DNA of 7,639 bases. It comes from Desulfobacterales bacterium. Its GTDB lineage: Bacteria > Desulfobacterota > Desulfobacteria > Desulfobacterales > C00003106. Below, piece by piece: positions 1 through 5,754 of this stretch. The DNA is taken from positions 1 through 7,639 of the forward strand of contig JAUVFC010000079.1 of NCBI GenBank assembly GCA_030594505.1. The letters run 5' to 3'. The notes under the pieces are model-generated. The model searched no databases. It was not told where the DNA came from and saw only the letters and a list, made by a program, of their open reading frames with translations. The translations under genes and the position numbers were made by a program. Every line of letters starts with the position of its first letter. Position 1 is the first letter of the stretch.

Positions 1-17
1 GAAGTTGGAGGAAGGAA

Positions 18-437
18 ATGGAAGGAATTCGGATGTTGCTGGTTGATGACGAGGATGATTTTAGAACAACCCTTGCCAGCAGGTTAAAGAGAAGAAAAAT
101 AGATGTTATTGATGTGGGCAGCGGCAGGGAGGCCATAGAACTCGTCAAGCAAGGGGCTTTTGACGTGGCCGTTGTTGATGTCAAAATGCCTGGAATGGAT
201 GGCGTCGAGACATTGAATCAAATAAAGAAAATCAGTCCGTTTATAGAGGTTATTATGCTCACCGGGCATGCCTCGGTCGAAGCGGGGATAGAGGCCATGA
301 AATTAGGGGCCTATGATTATGTCATGAAGCCTTGCGATATAGACGAACTCCTAATCAAGTCCGGTGATGCTTACCAACGCAAGATATTTCAGGAAAAGCA
401 TGCCGCGGCAATCAAAAGAAAAGACGTGGGGGCTTAA
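18..437 (+). CDS. Receiver-only response regulator (CheY-like)
   Basis: A 139-residue single-domain response regulator that should accept a phosphoryl group from a sensor histidine kinase in the cytoplasm. The receiver fold is complete: acidic pair D10/D11 after the first beta strand (LLVDDED), phosphoacceptor D54 in the VVDVKMPGMDG loop, switch threonine T82 in MLTGHAS, and K104 in the MKP motif. The roughly 30 residues after the domain are charged and helical, with no DNA-binding or enzymatic output domain, so it probably signals by protein contact or phosphorelay. The receiver resembles those of NtrC-type regulators. GGAGGA at 7-12 gives a well-spaced ribosome binding site for the ATG. It lies 16 bases upstream of the DUF47 gene and so is probably cotranscribed with the phosphate-transport pair. 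Its kinase is not visible and may lie upstream of the window. Confidence 0.93.
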   Translation: MEGIRMLLVDDEDDFRTTLASRLKRRKIDVIDVGSGREAIELVKQGAFDVAVVDVKMPGMDGVETLNQIKKISPFIEVIMLTGHASVEAGIEAMKLGAYDYVMKPCDIDELLIKSGDAYQRKIFQEKHAAAIKRKDVGA

Positions 438-453
438 TAAATTGAGGTGAATT

Positions 454-1125
454 ATGCTTGGTAAAAAGACATGTTCGGAACGTGACGTAAGGACCATGCT
501 CGACGAGCACATCGACATGGTGGGAGCGGTTCTGCAAAAGGCTTTGGATAGTATTGAGCACTATCTCAACGACAATATTGATGCGGCCAAGGTCAGCGCA
601 AGGGAGGTGGACGACCTTGAAGCTTTAGCTGATAAGGTGCTCCGGCGGATTATTGCCTGTATGCAGGGCGGGGCCTTTCTGCCCATCATGAGGAAGGATA
701 TTTTTCAATTGGTCTCTGCCGTGGATGATGTGGCCAATGCGGCTGAGCATTTTTGCGATTTCTGCCTTTCTCAGCGGCCGGAAATATCGAAAGCTTTTAG
801 AGGAGCCTTTCAGGACATCACCCGTGCCAATGTTGAGATGTTACCTGATCTCAAGGAGGCAATAGAGACCCTTCGATTAGGGCAATTTGGCTGGGTTGGG
901 GATGATGTTTCTCCTTTTAAGAAGATCGCGGAAAAGATCGGCATCCAGGAGTCGGATATTGACGACCTTGAGTGGAAACTGACCAGAGAAATCTTCAATT
1001 CCGACCTGCCCCTGGCCAACAAAATGCACATTCATTCCTTGCTTACCCGTATAACCAATGTCTCCGATCTCATAGAAGATGTGGCTGACCGAATCCAGAT
1101 ACTGATCACGCGAGAGGCGATTTAG
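454..1125 (+). CDS. DUF47 family (PhoU-like) phosphate-transport regulator
   Basis: A 223-residue, all-helical protein of the DUF47/PhoU-like family (TIGR00153 type), whose usual length is about 210-225 residues. PhoU-like proteins are helical bundles with metal-binding acidic motifs. Two candidates are visible: REVDDLEALAD near residues 50-60 and SAVDDVANAAE near 89-99. Family members are commonly encoded next to PiT transporters and are thought to modulate them, and here the PiT gene follows after 4 bases, which supports that role. GAGGTGA at 444-450 is a good ribosome binding site for this ATG. No signal peptide or membrane segment is visible, so it is cytoplasmic. The product class is secure. 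The exact regulatory action on the transporter is inferred from gene order. Confidence 0.93.
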   Translation: MLGKKTCSERDVRTMLDEHIDMVGAVLQKALDSIEHYLNDNIDAAKVSAREVDDLEALADKVLRRIIACMQGGAFLPIMRKDIFQLVSAVDDVANAAEHFCDFCLSQRPEISKAFRGAFQDITRANVEMLPDLKEAIETLRLGQFGWVGDDVSPFKKIAEKIGIQESDIDDLEWKLTREIFNSDLPLANKMHIHSLLTRITNVSDLIEDVADRIQILITREAI

Positions 1126-1129
1126 CCTC

Positions 1130-2053
1130 ATGTGGAGAATTGTCGGCGGGATATTTTTCGGGTGGGGCCTCGGGGCCAATGATTCAGCCAATATATTTGG
1201 GCCAAGTGTGGCCGCGGAGATGGTGAGGTACCGCACCGCCATCATTTTAACCGCCTTTTTTGTAATTATTGGCGCCCTGATCGAAGGTCCTAAGTGCATG
1301 GACACGGTGGGAAAACTTGCCGAGCTGACGCCCATGGCCGCGTTTGGTTGCGCGTCTGCCGCTGCTGTCACCATGCTAATCATGACCTATTTGAAATTGC
1401 CGGCATCTGCCAGCCAGGCCATTATCGGAGCAGTCCTGGGCGCAAGTTTCCTCTCCCACACGACCGATTTTTCCAAACTTTACAAGATTGTTATATGCTG
1501 GGTTCTGACCCCGGTCGGGGGAATTGTTTTCAGCATGATCCTGTACAGGTTTTTTGCCCGCGTGTTGAATCTTTTCTTTAAAGATATTTATCGGCGCGGC
1601 GTTTTCCTGACGATCGCTGTGGTACTGGCGGGGTGTTACAGCGCGTATTCCCTCGGGTCCAACAATGTGGCGAACGTGACCGGTGTTTACGTGGGGTCCG
1701 GGATGCTCAGTCCTTTTACGGCCTCTGTTGTGGGAGGATTGAGCATTGCCTTGGGTGTTCTGACATACAGCCGTGGGGTTATGATGACCGTAGGGAAAAG
1801 GATCGTGCCGTTAGACGCCTTTTCAGCCTTTGTGGCCACCCTGTCCAATGGCTTGACGATTCATGCTTTTACCCAGCTTGGCGTTCCGGTCTCTTCTTCT
1901 CAGGCTGTTGTGGGGGCGATTGTCGGCGTGGGCCTGGTCAAAGGTTTGCGTACGGTCAGCGGCAGCATGATCGCCACGATAGGCATGGGGTGGATAACTA
2001 CTCCTCTTTCCGCAGGCATCCTGTCCTATATGATTATAAAATTTTTGTCATAG
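1130..2053 (+). CDS. PiT family inorganic phosphate transporter
   Basis: A 307-residue integral membrane protein of the PiT (PitA/PHO-4) family, which takes up inorganic phosphate, often as a metal-phosphate complex, driven by H+ or Na+. The family's inverted internal duplication is clear. The signature GANDSAN at 15-21 is echoed by GSNNVAN at 176-182, PASASQ at 91-96 by PVSSSQ at 253-258, and WVLTPVGG at 124-131 by WITTPL at 288-293. Many hydrophobic stretches consistent with about 8-10 membrane helices run throughout. It is short compared with E. coli PitA (about 500 residues) because it lacks the large central cytoplasmic loop, as do many archaeal and deltaproteobacterial members. The start is 4 bases after the DUF47 stop and the only GAGG-like site (1114-1117) is rather far away, so translation is probably coupled. 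The second signature has Asn where Asp is usual. Confidence 0.93.
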   Translation: MWRIVGGIFFGWGLGANDSANIFGPSVAAEMVRYRTAIILTAFFVIIGALIEGPKCMDTVGKLAELTPMAAFGCASAAAVTMLIMTYLKLPASASQAIIGAVLGASFLSHTTDFSKLYKIVICWVLTPVGGIVFSMILYRFFARVLNLFFKDIYRRGVFLTIAVVLAGCYSAYSLGSNNVANVTGVYVGSGMLSPFTASVVGGLSIALGVLTYSRGVMMTVGKRIVPLDAFSAFVATLSNGLTIHAFTQLGVPVSSSQAVVGAIVGVGLVKGLRTVSGSMIATIGMGWITTPLSAGILSYMIIKFLS

Positions 2054-2083
2054 TTCATAGTTGATGGGTCATCACTCCATAAT
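2049..2083 (+). repeat. Degenerate heptamer array at the transporter stop codon
   Basis: Two exact copies of CATAGTT (2049-2055, 2056-2062) are followed by the diverged 7-nt units GATGGGT and CATCACT. The transporter's TAG stop (2051-2053) lies inside the first unit. A weak hairpin can form between ATGGGT (2064-2069) and ACTCCAT (2074-2080). The array fills most of the spacer before the HD-domain gene. Its function, if any, is unknown. Confidence 0.4.
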
Positions 2084-2099
2084 CAAAAGGCAGGATCTT

Positions 2100-2681
2100 A
2101 TGAAATCTATTGCAAACTTACTGTTTGAAGCGCGGCTGTTAAAAAAGATACCGAGGTCAGGATATCATTTTTTGGGCTCGGGCAAAGAGTCTGTGGCTGA
2201 ACATTCTTTTGCGGCCGCCTTTATCGGATATGTTCTTTCACGGATGGTCCCTGAAGCTGACAGCGCCAGAATTATTGAAATGTGTCTGGTGCACGACCTT
2301 GCAGAGGCCCGCACCGGCGACATGAATTACGTTCAGAAAAAGTACGTAACCGTTGATGAAGAAAAGGCGGTACGTGATATGACCGCAGGGCTCCCCTTTG
2401 AGCCTGATCTAAAGGGCCTCATAGAGGAGTTCAATAAGGCGGATACAATAGAAGCCAAGCTTGCTCACGATGCCGATCAACTCGCATTGGTCGTAGATCT
2501 GAAGGCGCTCAAAGACCTTGGTAATACGTATACGAAAAGCTGGCTCTCATTTATTGTGAAACGATTCCATACCGAGGCAGGAAAAAAGCTTTGCAAAGAG
2601 GTCCTTAATACCGGTTCGGATGAGTGGTGGTTTGAAAAAGAGGAAGAGGACTGGTGGATAAACGGGAATAATTCAAAATAA
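2100..2681 (+). CDS. HD-domain phosphohydrolase, 5'-deoxynucleotidase-like (YfbR/HDDC2 type)
   Basis: A 193-residue cytoplasmic metal-dependent phosphohydrolase of the HD superfamily, closest in layout to YfbR/HDDC2 5'-deoxynucleotidases, which release phosphate from deoxynucleoside 5'-monophosphates. The metal ligands are all present: H35 in VAEHSF, H65-D66 in LVHDLAEA, and D124 in HDADQL. E69 and D74 match the catalytic E72/D77 region of E. coli YfbR. I chose the ATG at 2100 because AGGCAGGA (2088-2095) sits just upstream and homology begins there. An in-frame TTG at 2061 and ATG at 2064 would add about a dozen unrelated residues encoded by repeat sequence. The C-terminus carries an acidic, tryptophan-rich tail with two WW pairs (residues 176-186). 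Substrate specificity cannot be fixed from sequence. It neighbours two other nucleotide/RNA hydrolases. Confidence 0.85.
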   Translation: MKSIANLLFEARLLKKIPRSGYHFLGSGKESVAEHSFAAAFIGYVLSRMVPEADSARIIEMCLVHDLAEARTGDMNYVQKKYVTVDEEKAVRDMTAGLPFEPDLKGLIEEFNKADTIEAKLAHDADQLALVVDLKALKDLGNTYTKSWLSFIVKRFHTEAGKKLCKEVLNTGSDEWWFEKEEEDWWINGNNSK

Positions 2682-2703
2682 AATTGGAATTGCGGACTTT
2701 TGC

Positions 2704-2732
2704 TTGACGGTAATACATTGTTTTGGTATTTG
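2704..2732 (+). promoter_or_regulatory. Possible sigma-70 promoter upstream of surE
   Basis: TTGACG (2704-2709, one base from the consensus -35) is followed after exactly 17 bases by TATTTG (2727-2732), a weak -10 that matches only the first three bases of TATAAT. The surrounding 2710-2765 is AT-rich. It would give a leader of about 120 nt before surE that includes the inverted 8-nt arrays. This is pattern matching only. Confidence 0.3.
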
Positions 2733-2756
2733 TTTTTGTTAACACTAACGAATTAA

Positions 2757-2847
2757 AAAATTTAGGGATTCGAGAGTTTAGGAATTAATCGTTCTGCTTC
2801 TCCAGCCATCCAACCACAATCCCTTAATTCCTCAATTCCTGAATTCG
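2757..2847. repeat. Inverted pair of degenerate 8-nt repeat arrays before surE
   Basis: The right arm reads as consecutive 8-nt units ACAATCCC, TTAATTCC, TCAATTCC and TGAATTCG (2816-2847). The left arm (2757-2788), read on the other strand, shows the same style of unit (TTAATTCC, TAAACTCT, CGAATCCC). AGGAATTAA (2780-2788) is the exact reverse complement of TTAATTCCT (2824-2832), and TTAGGGATT pairs imperfectly with AATCCCTTAA, so the transcript could fold into a long imperfect stem. It has no coding potential and no T-run, so it is not a standard terminator. It occupies about half of the 177-base spacer and ends about 11 bases before the surE start. Confidence 0.5.
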
Positions 2848-2858
2848 GAATCTATAAC

Positions 2859-3626
2859 ATGAACATCTTATTAACCAATGATGACGGAATACATGCCAGG
2901 GGGCTTTGGGTTTTAAAACAGGCCTTGGACGACCGGTATGCCGTGACCGTGGTCGCGCCCGACACCGAACGGAGCGCGGTAGGACATGCTATCACGCTCA
3001 ATCTTCCGCTTTTGATTGATAAGGTAGGCAAGGATGGAAATGGGTGGGGATACAGTGTAAGCGGGACCCCTGCGGATTGCGTGAAATTGGGAGTTCGGGA
3101 GCTGTTGGAGAATCGTCCCGACATGGTGATCTCGGGGATCAATCCAGGCCCCAATGTGGGGATAAACCTTCATTATTCCGGGACCGTATCCGCTGCCAGG
3201 GAAGCGGCGCTTTTGGGGATTCCTGCCATCGCGGTTTCAATAAACAGTGGTGAAGGGGGATATTTTAAGACTGCGGCAGAGTTTGTTCGTGATCTTGCGG
3301 AACTCGTTTTCAGGGAGGGGATTCCAAAGGGAACTTTTTTGAATGTAAATATTCCCGACGTTGACCGGATAGAGGGGGTCCGCGTCACAAAACAGGGAAT
3401 ATCAGGACTGTCAGAATCGTTTGATAGGCGAACCGATCCGAGGAGCCGGATCTATTTCTGGCAGGGGAGCCAGACAGAGTTCTTTGACCACGATCCTGAG
3501 ACGGACGGGAATACTCTTTGCCGAAACTTGGTTTCAATAACCCCTATACAATGTGATATGACGGACTATGATCAAGTGAAGCGACTGAAAAGTTGGGAGG
3601 AAATCTTTGCTTCGGGGGAATCTTGA
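2859..3626 (+). CDS. surE: 5'/3'-nucleotidase SurE
   Basis: A 255-residue SurE-family metal-dependent phosphatase (typical length about 250) that dephosphorylates nucleoside 5'- and 3'-monophosphates and, in some species, short polyphosphate. The N-terminal signature MNILLTNDDGIHARG gives metal ligands D8 and D9. S39 lies in the TERSAVGHAIT segment and N95 in SGINPGPNVG, matching the conserved metal and phosphate sites of E. coli and Thermotoga SurE. The YSGTVSAAREAALLG segment (residues 106-120) is also diagnostic. The ATG has only a weak GGAA (2847-2850) as ribosome binding site. The following gene starts on a TTG that overlaps this stop codon, which implies cotranscription and translational coupling. 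In many proteobacteria surE sits with pcm and rpoS. Here it is instead grouped with an HD nucleotidase and an RNase, which suggests a nucleotide/RNA recycling role (inference). Confidence 0.96.
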   Translation: MNILLTNDDGIHARGLWVLKQALDDRYAVTVVAPDTERSAVGHAITLNLPLLIDKVGKDGNGWGYSVSGTPADCVKLGVRELLENRPDMVISGINPGPNVGINLHYSGTVSAAREAALLGIPAIAVSINSGEGGYFKTAAEFVRDLAELVFREGIPKGTFLNVNIPDVDRIEGVRVTKQGISGLSESFDRRTDPRSRIYFWQGSQTEFFDHDPETDGNTLCRNLVSITPIQCDMTDYDQVKRLKSWEEIFASGES

Positions 3627-4138
3627 AAAAAGTTTTTGTTGACATGCTGAAGTCGGGGCAGGTTTTTGACGAGATTTTCCTGGTTCGCCAAAAACAACTG
3701 GCCCATAAAAAAGACGGAAACCCCTATCTTGTTTTGACTCTTGCCGACAGAACCGGAAGCATCAAAGCGATGGTATGGGATAATGTTCAGGATATTAACG
3801 GAAACTTTGGGATTGGCGATTACGTGAAGGTAAAAGGGGCTGCCTCGGACTATCGTGATATGCTCCAGGTCACTGTTCGGGATCTGGAACGCTGCGGAAA
3901 AGACAGTATTGCCACGGAAGACTTTCTCCCTCATTCCGACAGGGATCCGGATGATATGATGGACCACCTGGTTTCCACATGCAGCGTGGTAGAGAATTCT
4001 TATCTCAAAAAACTCCTGATGCCTTTTTTGAAGATGAATCCTTTGTTAAATCTTTTAAGAAGGCCCCTGCCGCAAAAAATATGCATCATGCCTATCTTGG
4101 GGGGCTATTGGAACATACGCTTTCCCTTGTTCTTTTGA
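3623..4138 (+). CDS. N-terminal frame of the split YhaM-like nuclease (OB-fold domain)
   Basis: This frame encodes about 134 genuine residues followed by about 37 out-of-frame residues before a TGA. Residues 15-90 form the OB-fold nucleic-acid-binding domain, with the typical pattern of a conserved FLV...K start, then GNPYLVLTLADRTGSIKAMVWDN and a G-D-Y-V-K-V-K-G strand. Residues 95-132 are the linker helix leading into the HD domain (SVVENSYLKKLL). Taken alone the product would bind RNA or DNA but lack the catalytic domain. The alternative ATG at 3644 has no ribosome binding site and would clip the first OB strand. A TTG at 3593 would add unrelated residues translated from within surE. Confidence 0.7.
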   Translation: MKKVFVDMLKSGQVFDEIFLVRQKQLAHKKDGNPYLVLTLADRTGSIKAMVWDNVQDINGNFGIGDYVKVKGAASDYRDMLQVTVRDLERCGKDSIATEDFLPHSDRDPDDMMDHLVSTCSVVENSYLKKLLMPFLKMNPLLNLLRRPLPQKICIMPILGGYWNIRFPLFF

Positions 4139-4575
4139 TTCATAAGATTGCAGGCCATTACGATGGGATTGATAATGATCTTCTCATGACAGGGGCCGTT
4201 CTCCACGATATAGGCAAGATCCATGAGTTTTGCTACGAGTCCCACATCGATTATTCAGATGCGGGGAGGTTGTTGAGCCATATCGTTATCGGCCTGGAAA
4301 TGCTTGAAAAGAAGATTGTCTCAATTAAAGATTTTCCGGAGGAACTTGCTCTACTTCTGAAACATATGATTGTCAGCCATCACGGCGCAAGAGACTTTGG
4401 TTCTCCGGAACCGCCCAAGACCATCGAGGCAGTGATGTTAAATTATTTGGACGAACTTGATTCAAAGGTAAACGGAATTCGCAATTTTATGGCTTCGGAA
4501 GATCCCGAGTCGGCCTGGACATCGTATCACAGGGTGCTGGAGCGGTTTTTTTATAAGGGGAAAGTTGAACAATAG
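3979..4575 (+). CDS. C-terminal frame of the split YhaM-like nuclease (HD domain)
   Basis: The genuine coding part of this frame begins near 4018-4030. The ATG at 3979 has no visible ribosome binding site and its first dozen residues are out-of-frame. The HD domain is complete. In reconstructed numbering, H155-H156 in MHHAYLGGLLEH, H165, and the metal pair H194-D195 in AVLHDIGK are visible, followed by the SHIVIG segment and HMIVSHHG, where further metal-ligand histidines are expected. The segment FKKAPAAKNMHHAY matches the hallmark of YhaM/CMP-binding-factor nucleases. The C-terminal helix (WTSYHRVLERFFYKG) is also family-typical. Without the OB domain the fragment could still be a folded hydrolase, but there is no good independent start, so separate expression is doubtful. 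Confidence 0.7.
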   Translation: MQRGREFLSQKTPDAFFEDESFVKSFKKAPAAKNMHHAYLGGLLEHTLSLVLLIHKIAGHYDGIDNDLLMTGAVLHDIGKIHEFCYESHIDYSDAGRLLSHIVIGLEMLEKKIVSIKDFPEELALLLKHMIVSHHGARDFGSPEPPKTIEAVMLNYLDELDSKVNGIRNFMASEDPESAWTSYHRVLERFFYKGKVEQ

Positions 4576-4637
4576 TACCACAGCTTTTAAACGATGGGTT
4601 TGGCTATTTGAATTTTTGCAGCCTAAAATCAAAGGAT

Positions 4638-4698
4638 GTTACGGGTTACGAGTTTAAAACGCGCAACCCGCAACTCGTAACTTGCAACAGATTGTTGC
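4638..4698. repeat. Palindromic element built of 7-nt units in the yhaM-kdsD spacer
   Basis: The right side is a run of heptamers GCAACCC, GCAACTC, GTAACTT and GCAACAG (4663-4690). The left side (4638-4654) is its inverse. GTTACGAGTT (4645-4654) and AACTCGTAAC (4672-4681) pair perfectly, and the stem extends to 17 positions (4638-4654 with 4672-4688) with two G-U pairs and one mismatch around a 17-nt loop. A second small hairpin, GCAACA-GAT-TGTTGC, follows at 4684-4698. There is no T tract, so a classic intrinsic terminator is unlikely. The element makes up about a third of the 192-base spacer. The first part (4576-4637) shows nothing recognisable. Confidence 0.6.
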
Positions 4699-4721
4699 TT
4701 AGCCCAAGGTTCTGTTATATT
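4692..4721 (+). promoter_or_regulatory. Possible promoter for kdsD
   Basis: TATATT (4716-4721) matches the -10 consensus at five of six bases. A -35-like TTGTTG (4692-4697, 18-base spacer) or TTGCTT (4695-4700, 15-base spacer) lies upstream within the small GCAACA/TGTTGC hairpin. It is about 46 bases before the kdsD ATG. kdsD begins a new transcription group after a 192-base gap, so a promoter is expected here. The exact assignment is uncertain. Confidence 0.33.
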
Positions 4722-4767
4722 CTTACAATGTTTTTTTGGATATAGAGGTAGGTAATTAGAAACGACT

Positions 4768-5754
4768 ATGATACTACGCCAAGCCAGAGAAGTCCTTCGC
4801 ATAGAGGCGGAGGGTATCCTGAATCTAATAGAAAAACTTGACGAAAATTTTGGTAAAATGGTTGAGCTGATTTTGCGTTCCAAGGGTCGTACCGTTTTGA
4901 CCGGTATCGGAAAATCAGGGATTGTGGCACGCAAGATTGTGGCTACATTAATCAGCACCGGCACTCCCGCCCTTTTCCTCCATCCTGTTGAGGCAATGCA
5001 TGGGGATCTGGGGATGGTGAGTGATAAAGATGTGGTGATAGCTCTTTCAAACAGCGGCGAAACCGATGAACTTAACATTCTTATTCCGAGTATTAAGCGG
5101 ATCGGCTGCCCTTTGATCGGCTTTACCGGGAATATGGATTCGACGCTCGCAAGGCACAGTGATATTGTTATATATGTTGGTGTAGAACGCGAGGCATGTC
5201 CCATGGGATTAGCCCCTACCGCCAGCACAACCGCGGCCCTTGCCATGGGAGACGCTCTTTCGGTGACGCTTATCAATAAACGACGTTTTAAACCGAAGGA
5301 CTTTCAAAGATTTCATCCGGGAGGAAACTTAGGTCAGCGGCTTTCCGTGAAGGTAAAAGAGATTATGCTGACCGGCCGCCGCATACCCATCATTTATGAA
5401 GGCGCCACAATGCGGGAAGCGATCAAAGAGATAAACCGGTTGCAGCTTGGCGCGACACTTGTTGCTGAAAAGGACGGCAACAAACTCCTTGGAATTATAA
5501 CCGACGGAGACATTAGACGTTTCTTGGATGAAAGTGATACCATCCGTGAAAAGTATGTAGAAGATGTCATGACCGCTAATCCCAAGATGCTCCAGCCGGA
5601 CAGCTTCGCTTACGATGCTCTTAATATTATGGAGAAATACCAGATTACAATTCTTCCCGTTACAAACCTGAAAGAAGAGATCCAGGGGATTCTCCACCTG
5701 CATGATATCTTAGGGAAAGGTGATTTTAAATTCAATGGAGATGCAATCCGCTGA
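4768..5754 (+). CDS. kdsD: Arabinose-5-phosphate isomerase (KpsF/GutQ family)
   Basis: A 328-residue enzyme that interconverts D-ribulose 5-phosphate and D-arabinose 5-phosphate, the first step of Kdo synthesis for lipopolysaccharide, in the cytoplasm. The SIS (sugar isomerase) domain covers roughly residues 30-175 and two CBS domains roughly 200-320. The active-site residues defined for E. coli KdsD (K59, E111, E152, H193) map with a constant offset of 10 to K49 in GIGKSG, E101 in SGETDEL, E142 in EREACPMGLAPT and H183 in FHPGGNLG. The length equals E. coli KdsD. An in-frame stop at 4753 leaves 4768 as the first possible ATG. The only strong Shine-Dalgarno-like site, GAGGTAGGT (4745-4752), is unusually far (about 15 bases), so initiation may be weak. 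Its 3' end overlaps the next gene. Usual Kdo-pathway partners (kdsA, kdsB, kdsC) are not in view. Confidence 0.95.
   Translation: MILRQAREVLRIEAEGILNLIEKLDENFGKMVELILRSKGRTVLTGIGKSGIVARKIVATLISTGTPALFLHPVEAMHGDLGMVSDKDVVIALSNSGETDELNILIPSIKRIGCPLIGFTGNMDSTLARHSDIVIYVGVEREACPMGLAPTASTTAALAMGDALSVTLINKRRFKPKDFQRFHPGGNLGQRLSVKVKEIMLTGRRIPIIYEGATMREAIKEINRLQLGATLVAEKDGNKLLGIITDGDIRRFLDESDTIREKYVEDVMTANPKMLQPDSFAYDALNIMEKYQITILPVTNLKEEIQGILHLHDILGKGDFKFNGDAIR

Larger units (their letters stand above)
3623..4575 (+). pseudogene. YhaM-like 3'-5' exoribonuclease (OB-fold + HD), interrupted by a -1 frameshift
   Basis: Two adjacent reading frames join into one YhaM-type nuclease: an N-terminal OB-fold nucleic-acid-binding domain, then an HD phosphohydrolase domain. 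In B. subtilis YhaM this is a Mn-dependent 3'-5' exoribonuclease of about 314 residues. Restoring one base gives 317 residues here, so nothing else is missing. The frame is lost between the A6 run at 4007-4012 and the T6 run at 4024-4029. Adding one T to the T6 run gives KKLLMPFFEDESFVKSF, a smooth family-like join. The start is TTG at 3623, overlapping the surE stop (TTGA), with GGGGGA just upstream. It yields MKKVFVDMLKSG, a typical N-terminus for the family. Both halves keep clean, conserved codons, so the lesion is either very recent, a homopolymer sequencing error, or a slippage site (T_TTT_TTG at 4024-4030 is in phase). Confidence 0.85.

Noticed and set aside
877..1383. Long open frame on the minus strand across the DUF47/PiT junction
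   Set aside because: It is antisense to two well-conserved genes, shows no recognisable domain or ribosome binding site, and is explained by codon bias of the opposite strand.
1633..2064. Second plus-strand frame inside the transporter
   Set aside because: It is out of frame with the conserved PiT signatures, Cys/Arg/Gly-rich with no family match, and a shadow of the real gene.
2061..2099. Extended N-terminus for the HD nucleotidase from TTG 2061 or ATG 2064
   Set aside because: The extra residues are encoded by repeat sequence and do not look like the family. The ATG at 2100 has a Shine-Dalgarno sequence and starts at the conserved region.
3979..4575. Independent HD-domain gene starting at 3979
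   Set aside because: The ATG has no ribosome binding site, its first residues are out-of-frame relative to the family, and the N-terminal half of the same protein lies immediately upstream in the neighbouring frame.
4629..5276. 215-codon minus-strand frame over kdsD and its upstream palindrome
   Set aside because: It is antisense to the SIS domain of kdsD, and its C-terminal part merely translates the heptamer repeat (SYELRV-like peptide), a known kind of spurious prediction.
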